The notes beneath the pieces were generated by a model, which made no database searches, was not told the origin of the DNA, and was given only the letters and a program-made list of their open reading frames with translations. This document shows, piece by piece, positions 25,556 to 34,428 of a stretch of 64,000 nucleotides of DNA (positions within the stretch are counted from its first letter, which is position 1; every line of letters begins with the position of its first letter). Source of the stretch: Kitasatospora sp. NBC_01250 (lineage in GTDB: Bacteria > Actinomycetota > Actinomycetes > Streptomycetales > Streptomycetaceae); the NCBI RefSeq assembly GCF_036226465.1, contig NZ_CP108476.1:8184001-8248000 (forward strand). The letters run 5' to 3'. The translations under genes and the position numbers were made by a program.

Positions 25556-27091
25556 TCAGCCGAGCAGAGCCGTCCGCAGCTCCCGCTTGAGGATCTTGCC
25601 GCTGGGACCGAGCGGGAAGGCGTCCACGAACTCGACCAGCCGGGGGTACTTGTAGGCGGCCAGCCGCTCCTTGCTCCAGGCGATGAGCTCCGCGCCGAGC
25701 CCGGGTCCGGGCTCGGCGCCGGGCCGGGTGCGCACCACCGCGCAGACCTCCTCGCCGTGCCGCTCGTGCGGCACCCCGATCACCGCCACCTCGGCGACGG
25801 CGGGGTGGCGCACCAGCACCTCCTCGACCTCGCGCGGGTAGACGTTGTACCCGCCGCGCAGCACCATGTCCTTCTTGCGGTCGACGACCGACAGGCAGCC
25901 GTCCTTGTCCTTCACGCCCAGGTCGCCGGAGCGGAACCAGCCGTCCACCAGCACCTCGGCGGTGGCCTCGGGCCGGCCCAGGTAGCCGGCCATCACGTTG
26001 TGGCCGCGCACCACGATCTCGCCCACCTCGCCCGTGGGCAGCAGCTCGATCCGGCCCTCCAGCCCGGCCCGGGCGATCTCCACCTCGACCCCCCAGATCG
26101 GCCGCCCCACCGTGCCGGCCCGCCGTGGCCAGGCGGGCTGGTTGTAGGCGACCACGGGCGAGGTCTCGGTCAGGCCGTAGCCCTCGTAGATCCGGCAGCC
26201 GAAGACCTCCTCGAACCGCTCCAGGACCGGCACGGGCAGCGCCGAGCCGCCGCTGAAGACGCGGTCCAGCGGCGGGCGGCGGGCGTCCTGCTCCGCCGCG
26301 TCGAGCAGGCCCAGCAGCATCGTGGGCACGCCCATCAGCACGGTGCAGCCGTGCTCCGCCATGAGCGCCAGGGCGCGCGGCGCCTCGAAGCGCTCCATCA
26401 GCACCAGGGTGGCGCCGGCCCGGAAGCAGGTGGCCATGCCGCAGATCTGGCCGAAGGTGTGGAACAGCGGCAGGCAGCCCAGCAGCACGTCCCCGGCCCG
26501 CAGGTCGAAGGGGGACTCCATCCCGATGGTCACGTTCAGCGTGACGTTCAGGTGCGTCAGCATCGCGCCCTTGGGGTGCCCGGTGGTGCCGGAGGTGTAC
26601 AGCACCAGCGCGAGGTCCCCCGGCTCGCGGGGCACCAGGCGCTCGACGGGCTCGCAGCGCTCGGCGAGCTCCGCGAGGCTGCTCGCGCCGGGCTCCGGGG
26701 CGGCGTCCACGGTCAGCAGGCGCACCCCGGCCGCCGCGGCCGCCGCCCGCCCCTCGGGCAGCAGCGGACCGGCGCAGACCAGCGCGAGGCAGCCGGCGTC
26801 GCGCAGCACGTACTCGATCTCGCGCGCCTTCAGCAGCGCGTTCACCGGCACCACCACGGCGCCGAGGGCGAGCGCGCCGAAGTAGGCGAGCGGGAACTCG
26901 ACCTGGTTGCCGATCAGCAGCGCCACCCGGTCCCCGGGCCGCACGCCCTCGGCGGCCAGCGCCGCGGCGTACTGCCGCGCCCGGTGCCAGAGCGTGCGGT
27001 AGTCGTACGTCCGGTCGCCGCAGACGAGCGCGGGGTGCTCCGGACGCCGCGCCGCGGCCTCGGCCAGCACGGCCGCCAGGGACAGGGACAT
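25556..27091 (-). CDS. Acyl-CoA ligase of the C5N cassette
   Basis: A 511-aa ANL-superfamily adenylating enzyme. It has the P-loop-like YTSGTTGHPKG (near residue 165), YEGYGLTETSP, GDLGVKDKDG and the C-terminal Lys in GPSGKILKREL. Next to the ALAS gene its likely role is to activate 5-aminolevulinate as its CoA ester, which the ALAS then cyclises to 2-amino-3-hydroxycyclopent-2-enone; this is the known route to C5N in manumycin-type pathways. It might alternatively load a starter acid. Start ATG 27091 follows GAAGGAG. It is the last gene of a three-gene minus-strand operon. Confidence 0.8.
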   Translation of the reverse strand: MSLSLAAVLAEAAARRPEHPALVCGDRTYDYRTLWHRARQYAAALAAEGVRPGDRVALLIGNQVEFPLAYFGALALGAVVVPVNALLKAREIEYVLRDAGCLALVCAGPLLPEGRAAAAAAGVRLLTVDAAPEPGASSLAELAERCEPVERLVPREPGDLALVLYTSGTTGHPKGAMLTHLNVTLNVTIGMESPFDLRAGDVLLGCLPLFHTFGQICGMATCFRAGATLVLMERFEAPRALALMAEHGCTVLMGVPTMLLGLLDAAEQDARRPPLDRVFSGGSALPVPVLERFEEVFGCRIYEGYGLTETSPVVAYNQPAWPRRAGTVGRPIWGVEVEIARAGLEGRIELLPTGEVGEIVVRGHNVMAGYLGRPEATAEVLVDGWFRSGDLGVKDKDGCLSVVDRKKDMVLRGGYNVYPREVEEVLVRHPAVAEVAVIGVPHERHGEEVCAVVRTRPGAEPGPGLGAELIAWSKERLAAYKYPRLVEFVDAFPLGPSGKILKRELRTALLG

Positions 27092-27146
27092 GCGCCTCTC
27101 CTTCGGTGGGTGAGGGCGCCGGCCGACCCGCGGGCCGGCCGGCCCG

Positions 27147-28373
27147 TCAGCGGGCGGTGACCGCCTCGCGCGGCAGCGCCAGCTCGTCCCAGATGCTGTC
27201 CAGCGCCTCGGCGAACTTCTCCACGTCGGTGGTGGTGTGGGTGGCCGACGGGGTGACCCGCAGGATCTCCTCACCGGTCCGCACGCTGGGCGCGTTGATC
27301 GACTGGACGTAGATGCCGTGCCGCTCCAGCAGCAGGGCGGAGGCCTGCTGGCAGAGCAGGTCCTCGCGGACCAGCACCGAGACGATGTGGGTGTCCGGCG
27401 AGACGAACGGGATGCCCCGCTCGTTCAGCAGCCGGTGCAGCAGCAGCGCGTTCTCCCGCAGCCGATCGCGCTCGACCTCGCTCGCGCGCAGGTGCTTGAC
27501 CGCGGCGAGCGCACCGGCGGCCAGTGCCGGAGCCAGCGAGGTGGTGAAGATGAAGGGCCGCGAGAAGCTGCGGACCGCCTCCACCAGCACGGCGTTGCCG
27601 GCGATGTAGCCGCCCGCGGTGCCGTAGCCCTTGGCCACGGTGCCCATGATGACGTTGAAGCGGTCCGCGATGCCCTCCCGGGCGGCGATGCCGGCGCCCT
27701 CGGGCCCGTACATGCCCACCGCGTGCACCTCGTCCAGGAACGAGGTCGCCCCGTAGCGGGCGGCCAGCTCGGCGATCTCGGCCAGCGGGGCGATGTCGCC
27801 GGACATCGAGTAGACCGACTCGGTGACCACCAGCTTGGGCCGCTCGGGGTCGGCGGCGGCCAGCAGCTCCGCCAGGTGGGCGGTGTCGTTGTGCCGGAAG
27901 ATCCGCTTCTCGGCGCCGCTGTGCCGCAGGCCGTCGATGATCGAGGCGTGGTTCAGCTCGTCCGAGAAGACCAGGGTGCCGGGCATCCGGCCGGCCAGCA
28001 CGGTCAGCGCGCCGTCGTTCGCCGAGTAGCCCGAACTGAACAGCAGCGCCGCCTCCTTGCGGTGCAGCTCGGCCAACTCCTGCTCCAGCAGGACGTGGTA
28101 GTGGTTGGTCCCGCCGATGTTGCGCGAACCGCCGGAGCCGGCGCCGAAGGCGTCGACCGCGCCCTTGATGGCCTCCAGTACCGAGGGGTTCTGCCCCATG
28201 CCGAGGTAGTCGTTGCTGCACCAGACGCTGACCTCCTGGCCGGGGCCGAGCGATCCGGTGCGGGCCATTGCGCTGGGGAACTGGCCGGCGCGCCGGCCGA
28301 TCTCCAGGAAGGACCGGCGGTTGTCACCGAGCTTGTCCAACTCGTCGGCGAAGAAGTCCAGATGCTGGGTCAT
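27147..28373 (-). CDS. 5-aminolevulinate synthase, secondary-metabolic (C5N-forming)
   Basis: A 408-aa PLP enzyme of the alpha-oxoamine synthase family and the length of ALAS. Visible motifs include [26 protein letters not shown], the [10 protein letters not shown] cofactor motif, and the PLP Lys in [16 protein letters not shown] (near residue 245). Streptomycetes make heme from glutamate, so an ALAS beside two AMP-ligases marks C5N biosynthesis: it condenses glycine with succinyl-CoA and then cyclises ALA-CoA to 2-amino-3-hydroxycyclopent-2-enone. The gene is 55 bp from the ligase on one side and 72 bp from the amide synthetase on the other. Confidence 0.9.
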   Translation of the reverse strand: MTQHLDFFADELDKLGDNRRSFLEIGRRAGQFPSAMARTGSLGPGQEVSVWCSNDYLGMGQNPSVLEAIKGAVDAFGAGSGGSRNIGGTNHYHVLLEQELAELHRKEAALLFSSGYSANDGALTVLAGRMPGTLVFSDELNHASIIDGLRHSGAEKRIFRHNDTAHLAELLAAADPERPKLVVTESVYSMSGDIAPLAEIAELAARYGATSFLDEVHAVGMYGPEGAGIAAREGIADRFNVIMGTVAKGYGTAGGYIAGNAVLVEAVRSFSRPFIFTTSLAPALAAGALAAVKHLRASEVERDRLRENALLLHRLLNERGIPFVSPDTHIVSVLVREDLLCQQASALLLERHGIYVQSINAPSVRTGEEILRVTPSATHTTTDVEKFAEALDSIWDELALPREAVTAR

Positions 28374-28445
28374 GTTCTCAACTCGCTCTCTGCCGGGTGC
28401 TCGCGAAGGGGGTGTCGTTCAGAGGGGCCGCCCATAGGGGCCGGC

Positions 28446-30020
28446 TCAGACGATCGGGTAGAGCTCACGCAGCAGTCGCTTGTCCGGCTTGCCGGAGACG
28501 CCGAGCGGAAGTTCGTCGAGGAAGCGGGTCTCCTCGGGGGCGTGGGCGGCGGAGAGCGCGGCGCCGACGTGCGCGCGGATCTCCTCGTGGCTCAGCCGCG
28601 CCTGCGGCTTCAGGGCCACCGCGGCGTGCACGTGCTCCAGGTTGTCCAGGTCCCGGACCCCGTAGACGGCCACGTTCGCGACGCCCGCCAGGGTGGCGAT
28701 CTCGCGCTCCACCGCGGCCGGGTAGATCTTGACGCCGTCGATCTTCACCACGTCGGCGATCCGGTCGGCGAGCGAGAGCAGGCCCTCCTCGTCGAGCCGT
28801 CCGATGTCGCCGGTCAGGAACCAGCCGTCGCGCAGCGTCCGCGCGGTGAGCGCCGGGTCGCCCAGGTAGGCGTCCAGCAGGCTGCCGGAGCGCACCCACA
28901 GCTCGCCGGTCTCCCCGGCCGGCAGCTCCGCGCCCGACTCCGCGTCACGGACGCTGATCTCCACACCGGGCAGCGGGCGCCCCACGGTGGCCCGCAGCCG
29001 CGGGTCGTAGTGGCCGTCGGGCAGCAGGATGCTGACCGCGCCCGCCTCGGTGCTGCCGTACATCTGCACCAGCACCGGGCCGAAGACCTGGACCGCCTCC
29101 GCCAGCTTCGCGGGCGCCGCCGCGACGCCGGTGTAGATCAGCGCCTTGAGCGAGGCCAGGTCGGTGCCCTCGGCCTGCACGGCCGCCATGGTCTGGTAGA
29201 CGTGCGGGGTGGCCATGAAGGTCAGGGTGATGCCGTGCTCCGCGATGGCCCGCGCCACCGCAACCGCCTCGAAGCCCTCGTGCAGCACGACGACTCCGTC
29301 GGCCAGCAGCACCGCGTCCGCGATCCCGCCGACCACGAAGGCCAGCGGGGTGGCGACCAGCAGGCGGGTGCCCGGCTCGGCCGGCAGGGCGCGGGCCCGG
29401 GCGTCGTTGACCGCCGTGGTGATGCAGACGCCCTTGGGCTTGCCGGTGCTGCCGCTGCTGAACGAGACCAGCGCGTACTGCCGCGGGTCGCGCACCGGCA
29501 GCTCGCCGAGCTCCGCGACCAGCTCGGCGGCCGAGGCGACGCCGCCCTCGTCCGTCAGCGCGCTGTCGCCCTCGGCCACCGTGAAGCGGCCCGGAGCGCG
29601 CTGCGCCAGCTCGGCCGCCCGGTCGGCGTTCTCCCCGTCGGTGAACAGCACCTGCGCGGTGGCGTCGAACAGGATCCGCAGCTGCTCGTCGGCGGAGAGC
29701 ACGTAGGCGGTGGAGCCGGGATTGGTGCCGCGCACGTACATCACCGCGCCGCCCAGCAGATGGGTGGCCCAGCGCACGGTGAGCATCAGCGGGCTGTTCG
29801 GCGCCACCAGGACGGCCACCGTGGTGCCGGGGCCGATGCCCAGCTTGCGCAGCGTCTGCACCGTGTCGACCACGGAGCGGGCGAGCGCGCCGGCCCGGAC
29901 CTCCCGGCCGCGCCAGTGCACGGCCACCCGCTCGGGGGCGGCGCCGAGCGCGGACAGGATGTCCAAGGCGTAGCAGTCGGCCGCCGACGGCTGCTGCGCT
30001 GCGCTGCCCGTCTCTGTCAT
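28446..30020 (-). CDS. AMP-forming ligase, probable C5N amide synthetase
   Basis: A 524-aa ANL-family enzyme with SFSSGSTGKPKG (near residue 190), YGSTEAGAV, GDIGRLDEEG and a C-terminal catalytic Lys (GVSGKPDKR). It is distinct from the neighbouring acyl-CoA ligase and is first in the three-gene operon. In manumycin-type clusters the third gene beside ALAS and the ligase joins the C5N amine to a polyene or polyketide acid as an amide; that is the likely role here. The ATG at 30020 has GGAG 6 nt upstream; an ATG four codons earlier is possible. The substrate carboxylate could be the NRPS-PKS product. Confidence 0.78.
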   Translation of the reverse strand: MTETGSAAQQPSAADCYALDILSALGAAPERVAVHWRGREVRAGALARSVVDTVQTLRKLGIGPGTTVAVLVAPNSPLMLTVRWATHLLGGAVMYVRGTNPGSTAYVLSADEQLRILFDATAQVLFTDGENADRAAELAQRAPGRFTVAEGDSALTDEGGVASAAELVAELGELPVRDPRQYALVSFSSGSTGKPKGVCITTAVNDARARALPAEPGTRLLVATPLAFVVGGIADAVLLADGVVVLHEGFEAVAVARAIAEHGITLTFMATPHVYQTMAAVQAEGTDLASLKALIYTGVAAAPAKLAEAVQVFGPVLVQMYGSTEAGAVSILLPDGHYDPRLRATVGRPLPGVEISVRDAESGAELPAGETGELWVRSGSLLDAYLGDPALTARTLRDGWFLTGDIGRLDEEGLLSLADRIADVVKIDGVKIYPAAVEREIATLAGVANVAVYGVRDLDNLEHVHAAVALKPQARLSHEEIRAHVGAALSAAHAPEETRFLDELPLGVSGKPDKRLLRELYPIV

Positions 30021-30216
30021 CTGGGTCTCCATCGTCGTGCCGTCGTCGTCGTGGTGCCGTCGTGGTGCCGAGGTCGTGCCGGGGTCACACCGAAGTCGCC
30101 ATCGGCGCAGGGCCCTTGCCGGAACGCCGATCTTCCTCAGCCTCCCGCGGACCCGGCTCCGGCGGGAGGGGCGAACGACGTAGCCGAAGGTCGGAGCCCT
30201 GCCTCGACCGGCGGAC

Positions 30217-30260
30217 CCGATCGGCCACCCCCCGGTGCCCCGATCGGCTACCCCGATCGG
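30217..30260. repeat. Three CCGATCGG palindromic boxes
   Basis: CCGATCGG occurs at 30217-30224, 30240-30247 and 30253-30260 (centre-to-centre 23 and 13 bp). Each is a perfect 8-bp palindrome; the last extends to CCCCGATCGGGG. Clustering just upstream of a probable promoter suggests regulator sites. Confidence 0.55.
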
Positions 30261-30266
30261 GGACCG

Positions 30267-30296
30267 CTGACTTCCCGGCGGCATTCTGCTTAGATG
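30267..30296 (+). promoter_or_regulatory. Probable P450 promoter
   Basis: CTGACT (30267-30272) and TAGATG (30291-30296) are separated by 18 bp, close to the streptomycete TTGACN-18-TAGNNT pattern. It points toward the P450 start at 30564 with a long leader of about 265 nt. Confidence 0.45.
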
Positions 30297-30563
30297 ATTC
30301 GCGCGTAACTCCCCTGTCCTGCCGCCACCTTCCCGTCGCGGCGGCGCTCTGCCATCCGGCTCCCGCGCGCACCGCGGCCCGGCGACCGGCTGCCGGGCAC
30401 TCCCTCGGCCGGCCGACCACCCGTCCGGGCAAGCAGGTCGGCCCGGCATCCGGGCCCGTCCCCAGCTGCGCGCCGATCAGGCTGCCGACCGGTCCACCCC
30501 GGCCGTCGGCGCCCCGAGATCACCGTTCCCGCTGTACTCGAACAACGCATCAGGAGACCGAAG

Positions 30564-31796
30564 ATGGAAACAGCGCGCTGCCCCTACCGGTTGGACCCCA
30601 GTGGTCAGGACATCCACGGCGAGAACAGCCTCGTCTTCAAGGAGGGGCCGGTCGCCAAGGTCGAGCTGCCCGGCGGCGTGGAGGCCTGGGCGGTGGGCAG
30701 CCAGCAACTGGTCAAGCAACTGCTCGGCGACCCGCTGGTCTCCCGCAGCGCCCGGCAGCACTGGGACGCCTTCAAGAACGGCGAGATCCCGCTGGACTGG
30801 TCGCTGATGGTCTGGGTGGCGGCCGAGAACATGTTCACCGCCTACGGCCCCGACCACCGCCGGCTGCGGCGGCTGGCCTCCGGCGCCTTCACCGCCCGCC
30901 GGATCGAGTCGTTGCGCCCGCGGGTCGAGGGCATCATCACCGAGCTGCTGGACGGGCTGGCGGCCAACCCGGCCGGTGCCGCCACCAACATGCGCGAGGG
31001 CTACGCCTATGCGATCCCGATCCAGGTGATCGGCAGCCTGCTCGGCGTTCCCGAGGAGCGGATGCCCGACCTGCGGGTCTGCGTGAAGACGATCTTCGAC
31101 ACCACCGTCACGCCGGAGGCCGCGCAGGCCAACGGCGAGCGGTTCTACGGGCTCCTGGTCGAGCTGGCCACGCTCAAGTTCAAGGAGCCGGGCGACGACC
31201 TGACCAGCGCGCTGATCGCGGTCCGCGACGAGGAGGACGGCAGCGCGCTCAGCCAGGAGGAGGTGGTGGAGACCCTGATGGCGCTGATCAGCGCGGGCCT
31301 GGAGACCACCGTCAACCTGCTGGACAACTCCATCCACCTGCTCCTGAGCCACCCCGAGCAGCTGGCGCTGGTCCGCTCCGGACAGGCCACCTGGAGCGAC
31401 GTCGTCGAGGAGTCGCTGCGGCTCCAGGCCCCGGTGGCGAACATCCCGCTGCGCTTCGCGGTGGAGGACATCCAGGCCGGCGACGTGCTGATCCGCAAGG
31501 GCGAGGCGATCCTGGTCGGCTACGCGGCCGCCGGGCGCGATGCGACGGTGCACGGCGAGAGCGCCGCGCAGTTCGACGTCACCCGGGCCAACAAGGAGCA
31601 CGTGTCCTTCGGTTACGGCGTGAAGTTCTGCCTGGGCGCGGCGCTGGCCCGCCTGGAGGCCACGGTGGCGCTGCCCGCGCTCTTCGAGCGGTTCCCGCAG
31701 ATGGCGCTGGCCGACGAGGAGTTGATCCCGCTGGCCTCGTTCATCACCAACGGGCACCGGACCCTGCCGGTGATCCTGCGCCCGGCCGAGAGCTGA
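30564..31796 (+). CDS. Cytochrome P450
   Basis: A 410-aa soluble bacterial P450. The heme-binding loop is [13 protein letters not shown], with Cys near residue 355 and Lys where His is usual (FGxGxHxC). The I-helix has [12 protein letters not shown] (AGxET form), and the ExxR motif is EESLR. It probably hydroxylates or epoxidises the polyketide/peptide product or a building block. ATG follows AGGAGA. It stands alone on the plus strand, divergent from the C5N operon, and ends at a strong shared terminator facing the minus-strand tailoring operon. Confidence 0.9.
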   Translation: METARCPYRLDPSGQDIHGENSLVFKEGPVAKVELPGGVEAWAVGSQQLVKQLLGDPLVSRSARQHWDAFKNGEIPLDWSLMVWVAAENMFTAYGPDHRRLRRLASGAFTARRIESLRPRVEGIITELLDGLAANPAGAATNMREGYAYAIPIQVIGSLLGVPEERMPDLRVCVKTIFDTTVTPEAAQANGERFYGLLVELATLKFKEPGDDLTSALIAVRDEEDGSALSQEEVVETLMALISAGLETTVNLLDNSIHLLLSHPEQLALVRSGQATWSDVVEESLRLQAPVANIPLRFAVEDIQAGDVLIRKGEAILVGYAAAGRDATVHGESAAQFDVTRANKEHVSFGYGVKFCLGAALARLEATVALPALFERFPQMALADEELIPLASFITNGHRTLPVILRPAES

Positions 31797-31819
31797 CCTG
31801 GCGTCAGGAACACGCAGAC

Positions 31820-31847
31820 GGCGGCACACCCCGAGGGGTGTGCCGCC
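31820..31847. terminator. Bidirectional terminator
   Basis: GGCGGCACACCCC (31820-31832) pairs perfectly with GGGGTGTGCCGCC (31835-31847): 13 bp with a very short loop. It lies between the convergent P450 and hydroxyacid-dehydrogenase-like genes and can stop transcription from both sides. Confidence 0.85.
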
Positions 31848-31866
31848 GACGGCGTTGCACAGGCTG

Positions 31867-32754
31867 CTACGGCCGGGGGAGCGCGGCGGTGAGGTTCTCC
31901 ACCAGCTGGGCCTCGGCCCGCTTGATCGACTCGGTGGTGCGGGCCGCGTAGAGGTCGTGCACCTCGACCCCGGGCAGCCGCAGTGTCTCCTCGGCCGCTG
32001 CGTGGGCCGCGCAGAGGTCCAGCACGATGCGCCCGGCCCGCTGCGACTGCCACTGCCGCAGCGCGGGTTCGGCCATCGGCAGGCCCAGCGTGGTGACGAC
32101 CACCAGGGCGGTGGCGGGCACCAGCGCCAGCTCCGCGGGGGTGACCACGTGCCGGTAGGCGGGGGAGTGGAAGGACAGGAAGTCCGAGCCGCCCAGCACC
32201 TCGGCCAGCGGCGCCCAGCGGGGCTCCGCCGCGCCCGTGCTGCGGGGGGTGGGCGTGTGGAAGGCCACCTCCATGCCCAGCGCCAGGCCGACCCGGCCCA
32301 CGCTGCGGGCCACCGGGCCGTAACCGACCAGCCCCAGCCGCTTGCCCGTCAGCTCGCCGGGGTGCGGGCCCTTCAGGCCGTGCCGGGCGTGCGCGAGCAA
32401 CTGCTCGACGACGAACTCCACCGTGCCGGCGTCGCCGTAGCCGTAGATCGGCGCCACCGTGATGCCGTGCCGCTCGGTGTACGCCAGGTCGACCCGGCCG
32501 GTGGTGGTGGCGCGCAGGCCGAGGTAGCGCAGCGCGGGCAGCCGGCCGAGGAGCTCGGCGTCCAGGACGTCCTTCCAGCCCGCCAGCAGGGCGTCCGTGC
32601 GGTGGAACGCCTGCTCCGCCGGCCCGGCCGGCGGCCACTCGGCCAGCGCCAGCGGCGGTGCCTGGCTCAGCGGTTCGAGCGCCGCGAGCAGGTCGGCCGA
32701 GGGCCAGACGCCGGGCAGGACGGAGATCTGACGGAAGGTGGGGCGCTGCGTCAT
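31867..32754 (-). CDS. D-2-hydroxyacid-dehydrogenase-like protein, catalytic residues replaced
   Basis: A 295-aa protein with the family's NAD-binding core (KRLGLVGYGPVARSVGRV, a GxGxxA Rossmann loop near residue 145) and the flanking helices of 2-hydroxyacid dehydrogenases. The usual active site looks altered: the Arg of the VNxxRG motif is Leu (VTTLGLP), and the PH pair near the C-terminus is replaced (HDLYAARTTES). It may not be a standard dehydrogenase, or it may use different residues. ATG follows GAGGAGG. It is the last gene of the minus-strand operon that begins with the VOC dioxygenase. Confidence 0.72.
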   Translation of the reverse strand: MTQRPTFRQISVLPGVWPSADLLAALEPLSQAPPLALAEWPPAGPAEQAFHRTDALLAGWKDVLDAELLGRLPALRYLGLRATTTGRVDLAYTERHGITVAPIYGYGDAGTVEFVVEQLLAHARHGLKGPHPGELTGKRLGLVGYGPVARSVGRVGLALGMEVAFHTPTPRSTGAAEPRWAPLAEVLGGSDFLSFHSPAYRHVVTPAELALVPATALVVVTTLGLPMAEPALRQWQSQRAGRIVLDLCAAHAAAEETLRLPGVEVHDLYAARTTESIKRAEAQLVENLTAALPRP

Positions 32755-32785
32755 GCTGCCTCCTCGGGGGGAAGGGTGCCGCCGG

Positions 32786-34348
32786 TCACGAGGAGACCGG
32801 GGGCACCACGGCGTCGATCAGGTGCGGCCCGGGTTCGGCCAGCGCCCGGCGGAGCTGGGCGGTGAACTCCTCGGCGGTGCGGGCCCGGGTGGCCGGCACG
32901 CCCATGCCGCTCGCGAGCGCGACGAAGTCGAGCCCGGGGATGTCGATCAGCGACCTGCTGCGCTGGGCGTCGGCGCCCTGGAAGGCGCCCAGGCGCCGCA
33001 GTTCGCCGTCCAGGATCGCGTAGGAGGCGTTGTCGAAGATGACGGTGGTGACGTCCAGCGCCTCGCGGGACTGGGTCCACAGGGCCTGCGGGGTGTACAT
33101 CGCGCTGCCGTCCGCCTCCAGGCTGATCACCGGCCGGCCGGGGCAGGCGACGGCCGCGCCGGTGGCGACCGGCAGCCCCATGCCGATCGAGCCGCCGGTG
33201 ATGTTCAGCCAGTCGTGCACCGGCGCGCCCGCGGTGTACTCGGGCAGCCACTGGTCGGAGGTGATCGCCTCGTCCACCACGATCGCGCCCTCCGGCATCA
33301 GCGCCCCGAGCACGGCGGCGGCCTTCTCGGCGGTCAGCTCACCGCTGGGCAGGCCGGGGCGCTCGGCCTCGGCCACCACCGGGGCGGTGCGGGGGGCGAC
33401 CAGCTCGGCCAGCCGGGCCAGCGCGGCGGGGTCGCTGCCCAGGTCGTGCACCTCACAGCCGTCCGGCAGCAGGGTGCTCGGCTGGCCGGGGTAGGCGAAG
33501 AACGCCACGGGGGAGCGCGCGCCGGCCAGCACCAGGTGCCGGGCGCCGGCCAGCCGGGCCGCGGCCAGGTCCCTCGGGTAGGGCAGGCGGTCGAGCCGCG
33601 GGATGCCCGCGCCGCGCTCGTGGCGGGCCGGGGACTTCTCGGCCAGCAGGTCGGCCCCGGTGGCGGCGGCGATCCGGCCGGCCGCGTTCAGCCCGGCGCG
33701 GCGCATGTTCGCACCGCCCACCAGCAGCACGCAGCCCTCGGTGTCGAGCAGCAGCTTGGCGACCCGCTCCACGGCCTGCTCGTCGAGCGGGGCGGGCGCG
33801 GGGGCGGGCACGGGGGCGGCTGCCCCGCCCGTCGACCAGCAGACGTCGGAGGGCAGGATCAGCGTGGCGACCCCGCCCGGCAGGTGGCCGACGGCCGAGG
33901 TGGCGGCGGCGATCGCCTCGGCGGTGTCGGCGCCGGCGCGCGCCGCGCTCTCCGGGCGGCCCACCCACTTCGACACCGCGCCGGCCAGCGCCGCGATGTC
34001 GGAGTTCAGCGGGGCGTCGAAGGCCCGGTGGTAGGTGGCGTGATCGCCCACGATGTTCACCAGCGCGGTGCCGGCGCGGCGGGCGTTGTGCAGGTTGGCC
34101 ACCCCGTTGCCGAGCCCGGGGCCGAGGTGCAGCAGCGTGGCCGCGGGCTTCTCGGCCATCCGGCCGTAGCCGTCGGCCGCGCCGGTCGCCACCCCCTCGA
34201 AGAGGCAGAGCACGAGGCGCATCTCGGGTGTGGCCACCATCTCGGCCACCAGGTGCATCTCGGAGGTGCCCGGATTGCTGAAGCAGACGTCGATGCCGCC
34301 GTCCACGAGGGTCCGCAGGACGGCGTGCGCGCCGGTGGTGCCGCTCAT
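32786..34348 (-). CDS. Thiamine diphosphate-dependent enzyme (acetolactate synthase/decarboxylase family)
   Basis: A 520-aa three-domain TPP enzyme. The cofactor-activating Glu is in LFEGVATGAADGYGR (near residue 48), followed by HLGPGLGNGVANLHNA. The TPP/Mg motif is EADGS...FDNASYAIL (near residues 425-455). It resembles acetolactate synthase and benzoylformate-type decarboxylases. In this operon it could decarboxylate or carboligate an alpha-keto acid. A good substrate candidate is the oxo acid formed by extradiol cleavage of DOPA by the neighbouring VOC enzyme (inference). The ATG at 34348 has only a weak ribosome site. A 9-bp tandem repeat lies just upstream. Confidence 0.82.
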   Translation of the reverse strand: MSGTTGAHAVLRTLVDGGIDVCFSNPGTSEMHLVAEMVATPEMRLVLCLFEGVATGAADGYGRMAEKPAATLLHLGPGLGNGVANLHNARRAGTALVNIVGDHATYHRAFDAPLNSDIAALAGAVSKWVGRPESAARAGADTAEAIAAATSAVGHLPGGVATLILPSDVCWSTGGAAAPVPAPAPAPLDEQAVERVAKLLLDTEGCVLLVGGANMRRAGLNAAGRIAAATGADLLAEKSPARHERGAGIPRLDRLPYPRDLAAARLAGARHLVLAGARSPVAFFAYPGQPSTLLPDGCEVHDLGSDPAALARLAELVAPRTAPVVAEAERPGLPSGELTAEKAAAVLGALMPEGAIVVDEAITSDQWLPEYTAGAPVHDWLNITGGSIGMGLPVATGAAVACPGRPVISLEADGSAMYTPQALWTQSREALDVTTVIFDNASYAILDGELRRLGAFQGADAQRSRSLIDIPGLDFVALASGMGVPATRARTAEEFTAQLRRALAEPGPHLIDAVVPPVSS

Positions 34349-34363
34349 TGTCACGTTCGTTTC

Positions 34364-34399
34364 CGTTCGGTGCGTTCGGTGCGTTCGGTGCGTTCGGTG
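34364..34399. repeat. 9-bp tandem repeat, four copies
   Basis: CGTTCGGTG is repeated four times exactly (CACCGAACG on the coding strand of the operon). It occupies almost half of the 80-bp gap between the zinc dehydrogenase stop and the TPP-enzyme start, where a ribosome site would be expected. Confidence 0.9.
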
Positions 34400-34428
34400 C
34401 GCTGCTCCCAGCGCCGTTCGTCGAGGGC

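Larger units (their letters stand above)
30021..30563. promoter_or_regulatory. Divergent promoter region, C5N operon / P450
   Basis: 543 bp without a gene. It contains short direct repeats of GTCGTGGTGCC (near 30049-30070), three CCGATCGG palindromes (30217-30260), and a promoter-like CTGACT-18 bp-TAGATG (30267-30296) directed to the P450 gene. The three boxes end 7 bp before the -35, where an activator such as the LuxR protein could bind. Confidence 0.5.

Noticed and set aside
27147-28373. Housekeeping ALAS for heme synthesis
   Set aside because: Actinomycetes make ALA from glutamate, and the gene is sandwiched between two AMP-ligases in a biosynthetic cluster, which fits C5N formation.
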